Assembly: GCF_021601625.1 (NCBI RefSeq) | Contig: NZ_BQHR01000020.1 | Span: 52,901 to 116,900 of the forward strand | DNA: 64,000 nt | Origin: Pseudomonas paraglycinae | Lineage (GTDB): Bacteria; Pseudomonadota; Gammaproteobacteria; Pseudomonadales; Pseudomonadaceae | Reading direction: 5' to 3' | Shown: piece after piece, positions 25,351 through 34,641 of the stretch | How positions within the stretch are numbered: position 1 is the stretch's first letter | How the letters are laid out: the number at the start of each line of letters is the position of its first letter | The notes under the pieces: generated by a model | The model's database searches: none | Told to the model about the DNA's origin: nothing | Seen by the model: the letters and a program-made list of their open reading frames with translations, nothing else | Position numbers and translations under genes: made by a program

Positions 25351-25455
25351 CTTGCCTGCTGTTTGAGCGCAACGGTCAGCGCAACTGATGGATCCGGTAA
25401 TTGCCCCATCGCCGATGGCTGCCTAGGCTGCATGCATCGTTGATGGAGATTGCCC

Positions 25456-26637
25456 ATGTCTGCACCGCTGGCCTCACTGAAGATTCTGGATTTCTCGACC
25501 CTGCTGCCGGGGCCGTTTGCCTCGCTGCTGCTGGCGGATATGGGCGCCGAAGTGCTGCGCATCGAATCGCCGACCCGCCTCGACTTGGTGCGGGTGTTGC
25601 CGCCTCACGATCACGGCGTCTCGGCCAGTCACGCTTATCTCAACCGCAACAAGCGCAGCCTGGCGCTGGACCTCAAGCAGCCCGAGGCGTTGGAGCTGGT
25701 GAAGCAGTTGCTGGTGAATTACGACATCGTGCTGGAACAGTTTCGCCCCGGTGTGATGGAGCGGCTGGGGCTGGGTTACGAGGCGCTGAAGGCGATCAAT
25801 CCGAAGCTGATTTATGTGTCGATCACCGGTTACGGCCAGACCGGACCGTACAAGGATCGCGCCGGCCACGACATCAACTATTTGGCGCTGGCCGGGCTCT
25901 CCAGCTACACCGGCCGCGCCGACAGCGGGCCGTTGCCGCTGGGCATGCAGGTGGCGGATGTCGCCGGCGGCTCGCTGCACGGGGTGATCGGCTTGTTGGC
26001 GGCGGTGATTTCCCGCCAGCAGACCGGGCAGGGCACCCATCTGGATGTGAGCATGACCGATTGCGCGTTCAGCCTGAACGCCATGGCCGGTGCCGGGTAT
26101 CTGGCCTGCGGCGAGGAGCCGGGCTGGGAGGATCAGATGCTCAATGGCGGCAGCTTCTACGATTACTACCGCTCCCGCGACGGGCGCTGGATGTCGGTGG
26201 GCAGTCTGGAACCGGCCTTCATGCAGCAACTGTGTGCGGCGCTGGGCCGGCCGGAACTGGCGGCGCAGGGCTTGTCACCCAGACCCGAGCAGCAACGTGC
26301 GCTGAAGGAAGCCTTGAGGATCGAGTTCGAGAAGCATGACTTTGCCGAACTGTGCGAGCTGTTCGCCGGGATCGATGCCTGCGTCGAGCCGGTGTTGAAC
26401 CTGGGCGAGGCGGTGCAGCATCCGCAATTGCAGGCGCGGGAACTGGTGACCCAGGTGCCCCGCGGTGATGGCACGGTGCAGGCGCAGATCGCCTGTCCGC
26501 TGAAGTTTTCCGAGGCGTTGCCGGCGCCGCGGCATGTGGGGGCAGCGCTGGGGCAGCATACAGATCAGGTGTTGACGGAGTTGGGGTTGAGTCCTGAGCG
26601 GATTGCCGAATTACGCGCCGCGAAAGTCATCGCGTAG
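25456..26637 (+). CDS. CoA-transferase family III / alpha-methylacyl-CoA racemase-like protein
   Basis: A 393-residue protein of the CaiB/BaiF fold. It opens with LKILDFSTLLPGPFASLLLADMGAEVLRIE and has NRNKRSLALDLK. The segment YGQTGPYKDRAGHDINYLALAG places an Asp in the context typical of alpha-methylacyl-CoA racemases, with GTHLDVSMTD further on. It may therefore racemise branched acyl-CoA rather than transfer CoA; sequence alone does not decide. The ATG at 25456 has a GGAG site; the few upstream codons lack support. It stands alone between dctA and the convergent sprT. Confidence 0.82.
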   Translation: MSAPLASLKILDFSTLLPGPFASLLLADMGAEVLRIESPTRLDLVRVLPPHDHGVSASHAYLNRNKRSLALDLKQPEALELVKQLLVNYDIVLEQFRPGVMERLGLGYEALKAINPKLIYVSITGYGQTGPYKDRAGHDINYLALAGLSSYTGRADSGPLPLGMQVADVAGGSLHGVIGLLAAVISRQQTGQGTHLDVSMTDCAFSLNAMAGAGYLACGEEPGWEDQMLNGGSFYDYYRSRDGRWMSVGSLEPAFMQQLCAALGRPELAAQGLSPRPEQQRALKEALRIEFEKHDFAELCELFAGIDACVEPVLNLGEAVQHPQLQARELVTQVPRGDGTVQAQIACPLKFSEALPAPRHVGAALGQHTDQVLTELGLSPERIAELRAAKVIA

Positions 26638-26645
26638 CTCGTGGG

Positions 26646-27140
26646 TTACTCGACCCGCATCTCGCCACTGAACACCAATGTGTTGCGACAGCGCCGGCAC
26701 AGATAGCGCCGCCCCTGCCTGACCAGGCTATGGCGCTGCGCCGAAAACGGAAAATCGCTATCGGCACACGGGCATTTATAGATGTAGCGGGTCACGCTGC
26801 GGCGTTTGACTTCATAGGTATGGCAGCGGTCCGGCGGCAATTCGTAAACGCCGCGCATGATCAGTTGCCACTCCTCGCCGTGGGGCTGGATGCGGTCGCC
26901 GAACAGTTGATGGGCGATCAGGTGCGCGACTTCGTGGGCCACGGTCTGCTTGAGGAAATGTTCGGTGTTTTCCCGGTACAGCTGCGGATTGAAGCGCAGC
27001 AGGTTCTCGTGCAGATGCGCGACCCCGGCTTTTTGCCCGCGCAGCTTGAGGCTCACCACGGGGCGTTTGAAGGGACGTTTGAAAAAGGATTCAGCGAGTT
27101 GGAAACAGTCTTCGACGCGGGTATTGAGTTGCTCGGGCAT
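26646..27140 (-). CDS. sprT: SprT-family zinc metalloprotease-like protein
   Basis: A 164-residue protein with the zincin motif in QTVAHEVAHLIAHQLFG (HExxH) and the downstream EEWQ segment of the SprT domain. The C-terminus has a zinc ribbon with YKCPCADSDF and YLCRRCRNTL. Bacterial SprT is named from E. coli but its substrate is not well defined; the eukaryotic relative Spartan cleaves DNA-protein crosslinks. The start at 27140 gives the normal family length. Confidence 0.9.
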   Translation of the reverse strand: MPEQLNTRVEDCFQLAESFFKRPFKRPVVSLKLRGQKAGVAHLHENLLRFNPQLYRENTEHFLKQTVAHEVAHLIAHQLFGDRIQPHGEEWQLIMRGVYELPPDRCHTYEVKRRSVTRYIYKCPCADSDFPFSAQRHSLVRQGRRYLCRRCRNTLVFSGEMRVE

Positions 27141-27298
27141 GCTTGATGGATCTCCAGAGATTTGGAGTATGCCGCAACCTTTCGGCGTTGCGTATCGCCA
27201 AACTGCCGAATGGTCGCGACGTTCATTCCAGGCATGAGAAGGCCGCCTTGCGGCGGCCTGTGTTGGCGGATCTTGTTCTTCTCGGGAGGAACCGGTCG

Positions 27299-27901
27299 TT
27301 AATTGGTGTAGACAGGCCCCACGCCCAGACCCCAGACAATCACGGTAAACGCCATGATGGCGACCAGCACCACCAGACCCACCGCCAGCACCGAGCTGGA
27401 AAACAGGAAACCCTCGTCGGACGGAATGTTCATGAAGGTCGGCAGCCCCACATACAAAAGGTAAACCGTGTAGCAGATGGCCGCCGTGCCGACGATCATC
27501 CCCAGCCACATGTGTGGATAGAGCGCCGCCAGCCCGCCGACGAACAACGGTGTCGCGGTGTAGGTGGCAAATGCCACGCAACGGGCCAGGCTCGGGTTGG
27601 CGTCATAGGTGCGGGCCATCCAGTGCACGAAGGCACCCATGACCGCGACTCCGCCGAGCATTGCCAGGTAAGACATGATCGTCATCCACAACGCGCTTTC
27701 GACGGTGAGCATCACCGGTGCGCGGTTGCCGATCACCCAGCCGACCTGAGTCGTGCCGATAAATGCCGAAACAGCGGGGATCGCCGCCAGAATCAGCGTG
27801 TGCGTCAGGTACATGTGGCTGATGCTTTCTTCCTGGTCGCCACGGATTTCCTTCCATTCCTGATCGGGGTGGGTAAAAAGTCCCACTACGTGATGGATCA
27901 T
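27299..27901 (-). CDS. YIP1-family inner-membrane protein
   Basis: A 200-residue protein with an N-terminal MIHHVVGLFTHPDQEWKEI, a common opening of bacterial Yip1-domain proteins, followed by about five transmembrane helices (LILAAIPAVSAFIG, IMSYLAMLGGVAVMGAF, LFVGGLAALYP, IVGTAAICYTVYLLYVGLP, VGLVVLVAIMAFTVIVWGL). The start at 27901 has an AGGAG site at good spacing; an in-frame codon 9 residues earlier is less likely. Function is unknown. It lies leftward between sprT and the divergent ttcA. Confidence 0.8.
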   Translation of the reverse strand: MIHHVVGLFTHPDQEWKEIRGDQEESISHMYLTHTLILAAIPAVSAFIGTTQVGWVIGNRAPVMLTVESALWMTIMSYLAMLGGVAVMGAFVHWMARTYDANPSLARCVAFATYTATPLFVGGLAALYPHMWLGMIVGTAAICYTVYLLYVGLPTFMNIPSDEGFLFSSSVLAVGLVVLVAIMAFTVIVWGLGVGPVYTN

Positions 27902-28190
27902 GCCAGTCACTCCTCTCGTTATTGCCATCGCCCCCCAGCGGAGCGCCTACGGGCCAATGCGGCCGAGCAAATACAGGTCTTCAGATTGTGTGCGACCTTA
28001 TGTCGCAGTATAGAAAGGTCTTAACCGCACAGGTGATAGGGGCTTAGAGCAAATCGCGCTGTAAAACCGCGGGGTAATCGCGTCGGGGTCTGTGCAAACG
28101 GGCGCTGTAAGCGGCGACAACCTGTGGCCACAAGCGAAGTGTTTTTGCGTAAAATGCCCGCCTTTCGTCACACCTCACGGATTTCGCGTC

Positions 28191-29015
28191 ATGGGCACTC
28201 TTACGGTCAACCAGAACAAACTGCAAAAGCGCCTGCGCCGCCTGGCCGGCGAAGCCGTCACCGACTTCAACATGATCGAAGACGGCGACAAGGTCATGGT
28301 CTGCCTGTCCGGGGGCAAGGACAGCTACACCATGCTCGACGTGCTGATGCACCTGCAGAAGGTTGCACCGATCAAGTTCGAGATCGTCGCCGTGAACATG
28401 GACCAGAAGCAGCCGGGTTTCCCCGAGCACGTGCTGCCGGCCTACCTGAAAGAGCTGGGCATCGAGTACCACATCGTCGAGAAGGACACCTACTCGGTGG
28501 TCAAGGAGCTGATCCCGGAAGGCAAGACCACCTGCTCGCTGTGCTCGCGCCTGCGTCGCGGCACGCTGTACACCTTCGCCGACGAAATCGGCGCGACCAA
28601 AATGGCCCTCGGTCATCACCGCGACGACATCGTAGAGACGTTCTTCCTCAACATGTTCTTCAACGGCAGCCTCAAGGCCATGCCGCCGAAGCTGCGCGCC
28701 GACGACGGCCGCAACGTGGTCATCCGTCCGCTGGCCTACTGCAACGAGAAAGACATCCAGGCCTACTCGGACTTCAAGCAATTCCCGATCATCCCGTGCA
28801 ACCTCTGCGGTTCCCAGGAAAACCTGCAGCGTCAGGTGGTCAAGGAAATGCTGGTGGACTGGGAGCGCAAGACCCCGGGCCGTACCGAAAGCATCTTCCG
28901 CAGCCTGCAGAACGTGATCCCGTCGCAACTGGCTGACCGTAACCTGTTTGATTTCACCAGCCTGAAGATCGACGAGACGGCGGCTTCGCGTTTCGTCAAT
29001 GTGGTGAACCTGTAA
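28191..29015 (+). CDS. ttcA: tRNA cytidine(32) 2-sulfurtransferase TtcA
   Basis: A 274-residue PP-loop ATPase that thiolates cytidine 32 in certain tRNAs using a 4Fe-4S cluster. The PP-loop is [14 protein letters not shown]. The cluster cysteines appear in [12 protein letters not shown], and a further CxxC in [10 protein letters not shown]. Other family segments include [18 protein letters not shown]. The ATG at 28191 matches the conserved [17 protein letters not shown] start. No ANR-type operator was seen upstream. It ends at a terminator before the glycosylase gene. Confidence 0.95.
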   Translation: MGTLTVNQNKLQKRLRRLAGEAVTDFNMIEDGDKVMVCLSGGKDSYTMLDVLMHLQKVAPIKFEIVAVNMDQKQPGFPEHVLPAYLKELGIEYHIVEKDTYSVVKELIPEGKTTCSLCSRLRRGTLYTFADEIGATKMALGHHRDDIVETFFLNMFFNGSLKAMPPKLRADDGRNVVIRPLAYCNEKDIQAYSDFKQFPIIPCNLCGSQENLQRQVVKEMLVDWERKTPGRTESIFRSLQNVIPSQLADRNLFDFTSLKIDETAASRFVNVVNL

Positions 29016-29035
29016 GTGATCTGATCGCTCGAAAG

Positions 29036-29059
29036 AAACGGCGCTCGCGGGCGCCGTTT
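29036..29059 (+). terminator. rho-independent terminator after ttcA
   Basis: AAACGGCGC pairs with GCGCCGTTT around a 6-base loop, followed by T. Confidence 0.75.
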
Positions 29060-29083
29060 TCAATTCATTTTTTAGGAGAGGGC

Positions 29084-29758
29084 ATGCGCGACTACAAGTG
29101 GCTGCACGAATACTGTCTGAACCGCTTCGGTTCGGCGGCTGAACTGGAAGCCCATCTGCCCGTTCCCAAGACCCCGGCGCAACTGCGCAAGATCAGCGAC
29201 GACCGTTATCTCTCGACCATGGCCCTGCGGGTGTTTCGTGCCGGGCTCAAGCACAGTCTGGTGGACGCCAAGTGGCCGGCCTTCGAAGAAGTGTTCTTCA
29301 AGTTCGACCCGGAAAAGGTCGTGCTGATGAGCGCCGAACACCTTGAGCGACTGATGCAGGATGCGCGGATCATCCGTCACCTGGGCAAGCTCAAGAGCGT
29401 GCCGCGCAATGCGCAGTTCATTCTGGACGTCGAGAAAGAGAAGGGCAGTTTCGGTGCGTTGCTCGCCGACTGGCCGGTGACCGATATCGTCGGTTTGTGG
29501 ACCTACCTGAAAAAGCACGGTCATCAATTGGGCGGGCTGTCGGCGCCACGGTTCTTGCGGATGGTTGGCAAGGATACGTTCGTGCCGAGCTACGACGTGG
29601 TCGCGGCGCTGAATGCACAGAAGATCGTCGACAAGGTGCCGAGCAGCCTGCGAGATCTGGCGACGGTGCAGAACGCGTTCAACCAGTGGCATGAAGAAAG
29701 CGGTGGACGGCCGATGAGCCAGATCTCGATGATGCTGGCTTACACCGTCAACCATTGA
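29084..29758 (+). CDS. 3-methyladenine DNA glycosylase I-like protein
   Basis: A 224-residue protein of the Tag (Adenine_glyco) family, longer than classical Tag (about 190). It contains YLSTMALRVFRAGLKHSLVDAKWPAFEEVF, with the Trp-Pro-x-F segment, and RIIRHLGKLKSVPRNAQFIL, both typical of Tag-like proteins. The zinc-binding Cys/His set of E. coli Tag is not evident, so activity on alkylated bases is inferred from fold rather than catalytic residues. A GGAG site precedes the ATG. The gene is followed by a REP cluster. Confidence 0.78.
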   Translation: MRDYKWLHEYCLNRFGSAAELEAHLPVPKTPAQLRKISDDRYLSTMALRVFRAGLKHSLVDAKWPAFEEVFFKFDPEKVVLMSAEHLERLMQDARIIRHLGKLKSVPRNAQFILDVEKEKGSFGALLADWPVTDIVGLWTYLKKHGHQLGGLSAPRFLRMVGKDTFVPSYDVVAALNAQKIVDKVPSSLRDLATVQNAFNQWHEESGGRPMSQISMMLAYTVNH

Positions 29759-29767
29759 GTTCAAAGC

Positions 29768-29885
29768 GATCGTTCCCACGTCGAGGCGTCGAACCGTCCG
29801 CGTGGGAATGCATAAAGAGACGCTCCGCGTCTCAGGGACGCAGAGCGTCCCGGGCGGCATTCCCACGCAGAGCGTGGGAACGATC
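29768..29885. repeat. nested REP cluster (REPIN-like, four stems)
   Basis: An outer 13-bp stem (29768-29780 with 29873-29885) encloses a 12-bp stem (29800-29811 with 29857-29868). Inside it sit two adjacent 6-bp hairpins (29818-29834 and 29835-29851). All are built from the GTTCCCACGC and GACGC/GCGTC cores of Pseudomonas REPs. The whole can fold as a clover-like cruciform between two convergent genes. Confidence 0.85.
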
Positions 29886-29931
29886 CCGGCAGACTCGGTG
29901 AACTCGGTTAGCTCGGCGATCTGGCGAGCAG

Positions 29932-30357
29932 TCAGGCGACGGAGACTTCGCCTTCGCCCGCCAGTTTGCGATTCAGCTGATACCGCCACCGCACATACAA
30001 CAGCGCCGAGCAGAACACCGCCAGACTGGCGATCATCTCCAGCACGCCGAACAGCTGCCGGCTCGGGTCATACGCCGCCAGCGCGCCTTTGATGAAATAC
30101 AGATTCACCACAAAGCACATCCACGAATGCCCGCGTGCGCTGCCCATGATCATCGCCGGTGCGAGCACGATCCACGGGATCAGCTCGATCAGCAGAATCA
30201 CCCACGGCCGCGCGCCGTGCAGGTCGGCGAACATCAGGTAATAAGCGGCGAGCAGTCCGGCCAAGCCGAAAAAGCACAGCAGACTGATCACCCGCATCGC
30301 CCGCACCCGCGGCTCCAGCCACTCTACGGCGGGCAGGACTTTCGGCTTTCTGGCCAT
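29932..30357 (-). CDS. DUF2069 inner-membrane protein
   Basis: A 141-residue protein with four transmembrane helices (VISLLCFFGLAGLLAAYYLM, VILLIELIPWIVLAPAMIM, a third around CFVVNLYFIKGALAAY, and LEMIASLAVFCSALLYV). It has the DUF2069 layout and usually sits beside wrbA and arsC-like genes in pseudomonads, as here: it starts one base after the wrbA stop. Function is unknown. Confidence 0.82.
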   Translation of the reverse strand: MARKPKVLPAVEWLEPRVRAMRVISLLCFFGLAGLLAAYYLMFADLHGARPWVILLIELIPWIVLAPAMIMGSARGHSWMCFVVNLYFIKGALAAYDPSRQLFGVLEMIASLAVFCSALLYVRWRYQLNRKLAGEGEVSVA

Positions 30358-30358
30358 C

Positions 30359-31305
<947 letters not shown>

Positions 31306-31419
31306 GGGCGGGTCGCTTCTTGCGTAGAGTGGCGGCTATTCTAACTGTGCAGCGCGCAATCCAGAACCTTGGGAGGCGATGGGTCGCAGGCGCATTCAAT
31401 TTTTCACAAGGAACACGAC

Positions 31420-31887
31420 ATGACACGGGCACTGGTAGCGGCATTGACGATCATCGGGGCGTTGATGCTGGGGGGCTGCGGTAACGACTACGGCATCGAC
31501 CAGAACGGACAGAAAGTGGCGTCCGAGCGCCTCGACAAACAATGGGTCGTGCTCAATTACTGGGCCGAATGGTGCGGCCCGTGCCGCACGGAAATCCCGG
31601 AACTCAATCACCTGGCCGACGAGCTCAAGGGCAAGAAGATCGGCGTGTTCGGGGTCAACTTCGACAACGTGCAGGGTGAAGAGCTGAAGAGCGCCAGCGA
31701 GAAGCTGGGCATCAAGTTCACCGTGCTGGCGCAGGACCCGGCGGAACTGTTCGAGCTGCCGCGCAGTGAAGCCTTGCCGGTGACTTACATCATCGACAAC
31801 AAGGGCAAGGTGCGGGAACAGTTGATGGGCGAGCAGACGGCGGCGGGGGTGATGGCGAAGCTTGAGGCGTTGCAGGCTACAAATTGA
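31420..31887 (+). CDS. TlpA-like thioredoxin-fold lipoprotein
   Basis: A 155-residue protein with a lipoprotein signal (IIGALMLGGCGND, lipobox L-G-G-C near residue 20), so membrane-anchored and facing the periplasm. The thioredoxin domain carries the active site NYWAEWCGPCRTEIPELN and the cis-proline region SEALPVTYIIDNKGKV. It likely supplies reducing power to a periplasmic partner, which is not identified. The ATG at 31420 is preceded by AAGGAA. It is followed by a MITE-like element. Confidence 0.88.
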   Translation: MTRALVAALTIIGALMLGGCGNDYGIDQNGQKVASERLDKQWVVLNYWAEWCGPCRTEIPELNHLADELKGKKIGVFGVNFDNVQGEELKSASEKLGIKFTVLAQDPAELFELPRSEALPVTYIIDNKGKVREQLMGEQTAAGVMAKLEALQATN

Positions 31888-31905
31888 GTTGCCGCTAAAA
31901 AGCAT

Positions 31906-32127
31906 CCCTCACCCCAGCCCTCTCCCGAAGGGAGAGGGGGCCGACCGAGGTGTCTGGCGATTTCCATCGACCTGGAAGATCAGGTCGACTGAAGATTCGT
32001 CAGAGTGGAATCCGGTTGGTTATGGATTCGGTGAAGGTCTTTCAGGTCGGCGTATCTCTCCAATATCCCCCAATCAGTCCCCTCTCCCTTTGGGCGGTCC
32101 GACGTTTCGGGAGGGTTAGGGTGAGGG
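31906..32127. mobile_element. MITE-like element, second copy
   Basis: A 222-base gene-free segment starts CCCTCACCCCAGCCCTC and ends GAGGGTTAGGGTGAGGG. Its right end (about 32046-32127) is nearly identical to the right end of the element at 22415-22606, including the GGGCGGTCCGACGTTTCGGG insertion; the middle is diverged. It lies between convergent genes, as does the other copy. Confidence 0.75.
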
Positions 32128-32145
32128 GCTTGGCGATCTAAAGCA

Positions 32146-32550
32146 TCAACCTTCTTCCAGCCACCAGCGCAACGGCTTGCCTTCAGCCGGCCAAAAGCGC
32201 ATCTGCTCGATCGGCGAGATATCCCAGCGTTCCACGTGTTCCAGGGCCTGGAGGAAGCGTTGCTCCTGCTCCATCAGCGCCGGGGCACACAGTTTGCGGG
32301 TTTTGCCGATCTTGCCGAAGCTCAGCTTGTCGCCTTCCAGAGTGTACGGCGCGAACCAGTGGTTGCAGCCGCCATTACCGTACGCCCGGCCATCATCGCC
32401 GAGGGTCACTGTCAGGTGGCTGTAGTCCATCAGCGGACGCTCGCCGATCCATTCCAGAATGTAGCTGCGGTTCTGTTGCAGTTGCACAGGTTCCGCGGCG
32501 CAACCCATCAGGCCGGCGCCGACAACGGCGGTCAGGGCCAGGTGTTTCAT
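32146..32550 (-). CDS. META-domain (HslJ-like) lipoprotein
   Basis: A 134-residue protein with a lipoprotein signal ending LMGC-AAE. The META domain is recognisable from RPLMDYSHLTVTLGDDGRAYGNGGCNHWFAPY and LSFGKIGKTRKLCAPALMEQEQRFLQAL. HslJ-type proteins are linked to envelope stress and novobiocin tolerance in E. coli, but the exact role here is unknown. The start at 32550 overlaps the stop of the preceding gene by one base (TGATG), implying coupled translation. Confidence 0.82.
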   Translation of the reverse strand: MKHLALTAVVGAGLMGCAAEPVQLQQNRSYILEWIGERPLMDYSHLTVTLGDDGRAYGNGGCNHWFAPYTLEGDKLSFGKIGKTRKLCAPALMEQEQRFLQALEHVERWDISPIEQMRFWPAEGKPLRWWLEEG

Positions 32551-32984
32551 CACGCCGGCTCCTGGCATTTCGAGCACAGGTGCTTGTCGCCGACGGCTTT
32601 CCAGCCCAGCTCCGCAATACGTGCCGTGGCGGCCGGTTTTTCCGCAGGTTTGCCGAGCTTGGCGTCCACGGCGAATTCGAAGCTCAGCTCCTTGGCGCAG
32701 CTGTCGCAGTTGACCTGCCAGGTGTGGATCGCCAGTTCACCGAACACCGGGCCGGTGGTCATGGCAGTCCATTGACCCGGCGGGTTGATCAGGTGGCGGA
32801 CGGTGTCGACGGTCAGGCGCATGGACAAGTCCTTGCTGCCTTTGAGGGTCACGACCAGCACGTCGCCGATGCGGATCGAGCCACCGTTGCCGGTGACCTG
32901 ATAGCGGCCCGGAACCAGGGCGCGGCATTCGGTGAGGGTATGTTGCGGGTTCATCAGGGTGTAGCGGAAATCGTGTTCGACCAT
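32550..32984 (-). CDS. uncharacterised protein with two CxxC pairs
   Basis: A 144-residue protein that I do not recognise by name. The N-terminal two thirds look beta-rich (YQVTGNGGSIRIGDVLVVTLKG). The C-terminal part has CDSC and, at the end, CSKC, which could bind one zinc ion. No signal peptide or membrane segment is present. The start at 32984 (MVEHDFRYTLMNPQHTL) has a GGAGGA site; longer upstream starts lack one. It is translationally coupled to the META-domain lipoprotein gene. Confidence 0.65.
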   Translation of the reverse strand: MVEHDFRYTLMNPQHTLTECRALVPGRYQVTGNGGSIRIGDVLVVTLKGSKDLSMRLTVDTVRHLINPPGQWTAMTTGPVFGELAIHTWQVNCDSCAKELSFEFAVDAKLGKPAEKPAATARIAELGWKAVGDKHLCSKCQEPA

Positions 32985-33117
32985 GGGTCCTCCAAATATG
33001 CGCGACATGCTAGCACGGGCTTGATTGCAGAATGATGCGCGCGTGCGACCTTCGATCCGGTTCAAATCGACACCACAGTCGTGGCAAACTGCCGCCTTCA
33101 TTTTCAAGGAACGGAAC

Positions 33118-33558
33118 ATGGCGCTGATCGAATGTTATGAATGCAAGCGGAGCATCAGCTCAGAAGCCACGGCGTGCATTCATTGCGGGGCTCCGCTGGC
33201 AGATGCACAGGCTCCTCACGCCGAAAAGGGCGCGTCGACGATTTCCTTTGGCAGCCTGCCGCGTAACAAGGCAGTGCCCGAGGCCTTCGTTCCGCCGCCG
33301 GCCCCCGAGCGGCCGAAGATCATGCCGGCCGCGGCGGGGCGACGCCGTCGTTCGCAGCCTGTCGAACCGGTGTTGAACCCGGACGGTTCGCGCCCGGTGG
33401 AAGGCTGGCTGAAGATCATGGCGTTTCTGATGCCGCTGGTGTTTGTCTGGTTCCTGCTGCGCAGCGGCCACTCCCTCAAGCAACGTTTGCTGGGGTTCGG
33501 CTGGCTGGCGCTGTTGATCCTGTGCGTGGCGATTACCCCGACGCCGCCTCCGGTCTGA
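33118..33558 (+). CDS. zinc-ribbon membrane protein, uncharacterised
   Basis: A 146-residue protein. The N-terminus carries a zinc ribbon (ECYECKRSISSEATACIHCGAPL, cysteines spaced CxxC...CxxC). A Pro/Arg-rich linker follows (residues about 55-80), then two hydrophobic helices (IMAFLMPLVFVWFLL and LGFGWLALLILCVAI). The layout suggests a cytosolic metal-binding head tethered to the inner membrane. An AAGGAAC site precedes the ATG. Function is unknown. It is divergent from the CxxC-containing gene at 32550-32984. Confidence 0.7.
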   Translation: MALIECYECKRSISSEATACIHCGAPLADAQAPHAEKGASTISFGSLPRNKAVPEAFVPPPAPERPKIMPAAAGRRRRSQPVEPVLNPDGSRPVEGWLKIMAFLMPLVFVWFLLRSGHSLKQRLLGFGWLALLILCVAITPTPPPV

Positions 33559-33568
33559 GTCTGATCGT

Positions 33569-34558
33569 TCAGCCTTCGACCTGGTTCTGCGGCGTACCCG
33601 CCGCCCAGGTCGCGATGTTGTGCAAGGTGGTCGCGGCAATCGCGCCCAGCGCCTCATGGGTCAGGAATGCCTGATGCGCGGTGACGATCACATTCGGGAA
33701 CGTCAGCAGCCGCGCCAGCACGTCGTCCTGTAGCGGCAGATCGGAGCGATCTTCGAAGAACAGCTGCGCCTCCTCTTCATACACATCCAGTCCCAGATAA
33801 CCGAGCTGGCCGTCCTTCAGGGCGTCGATCAGCGCCGGCGTGTCCACCAGACCGCCGCGCCCGGTGTTGATCAGCATCGCCCCCGGTTGCATGTGCGCCA
33901 GCGAATCGCGGTTGATCAGGTGTTTGCTCTGTTCGTTGAGCGGGCAGTGCAGGCTGATGATCCGTGCTTGCGCCAGCAGGTCCGGCAGGCTGAGGTAGCG
34001 CGCGCCCAACGCTTCGACGGCAGGGTTCGGGTAAGGGTCGTAGGCCAGCAGTTCGCAGCCGAAGCCGTGCATGATCTTCGCGAAGGTCGCGCCGATCTGT
34101 CCGGTGCCGACAATGCCTACCGTCTTGCCCACCAGATCGAAACCGGTAAGACCGTGCAGGCTGAAATCGCCTTCGCGGGTGCGGTTGTAGGCGCGATGCA
34201 GGCGACGGTTGAGGGCGAGGATCAACGCCACCGCATGTTCGGCCACCGCATGGGGCGAGTAGGCCGGTACGCGCACGACGGCCAGCCCCAGACGTTTGGC
34301 GACGGCCAGATCCACATGGTTGTAGCCGGCCGAACGCAAGGCGATCAGGCGAGTGCCGCCCGCGGCCAGACGCTCCAGCACCGGGGCGCTGAGGTCATCG
34401 TTGATGAACGCGCAGACTACTTCGTGATGTTCGGCCAGCGCTGCGGTATCGAGACTGAGCCGGGCTGGCTGAAAGTGCAGTTCGATCCCGGCCGGGCAGT
34501 CGGCGGCGAGGAAACTGTCGCGGTCGTAGGTCTGGCTGCTGAAAACGATCGTGCGCAT
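33569..34558 (-). CDS. ldhA: fermentative D-lactate dehydrogenase
   Basis: A 329-residue NADH-dependent 2-hydroxyacid dehydrogenase reducing pyruvate to D-lactate. The NAD site is KTVGIVGTGQIGATFAKIM. Catalytic residues are visible: Arg in INTGRGGLVDTPAL, Glu in YLGLDVYEEEAQLFF and His in IVTAHQAFLTHEAL; RSAGYNHVDL is the substrate loop. The start at 34558 has an AGGAGG site. Position next to gacS is conserved in Pseudomonas, where both are leftward in this arrangement. Confidence 0.93.
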   Translation of the reverse strand: MRTIVFSSQTYDRDSFLAADCPAGIELHFQPARLSLDTAALAEHHEVVCAFINDDLSAPVLERLAAGGTRLIALRSAGYNHVDLAVAKRLGLAVVRVPAYSPHAVAEHAVALILALNRRLHRAYNRTREGDFSLHGLTGFDLVGKTVGIVGTGQIGATFAKIMHGFGCELLAYDPYPNPAVEALGARYLSLPDLLAQARIISLHCPLNEQSKHLINRDSLAHMQPGAMLINTGRGGLVDTPALIDALKDGQLGYLGLDVYEEEAQLFFEDRSDLPLQDDVLARLLTFPNVIVTAHQAFLTHEALGAIAATTLHNIATWAAGTPQNQVEG

Positions 34559-34641
34559 GAAATCCTCCTGGAGCATCGACGCGGGCGCAAATCACCCGCG
34601 ACAACTTTAGCTGCGTCGGCGTTGACCGGCATTGCCGTGGA

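Noticed and set aside
27902-28190. ANR/FNR site before ttcA
   Set aside because: No TTGAT-N4-ATCAA-like sequence was found; only a short GCGAC/GTCGC hairpin.
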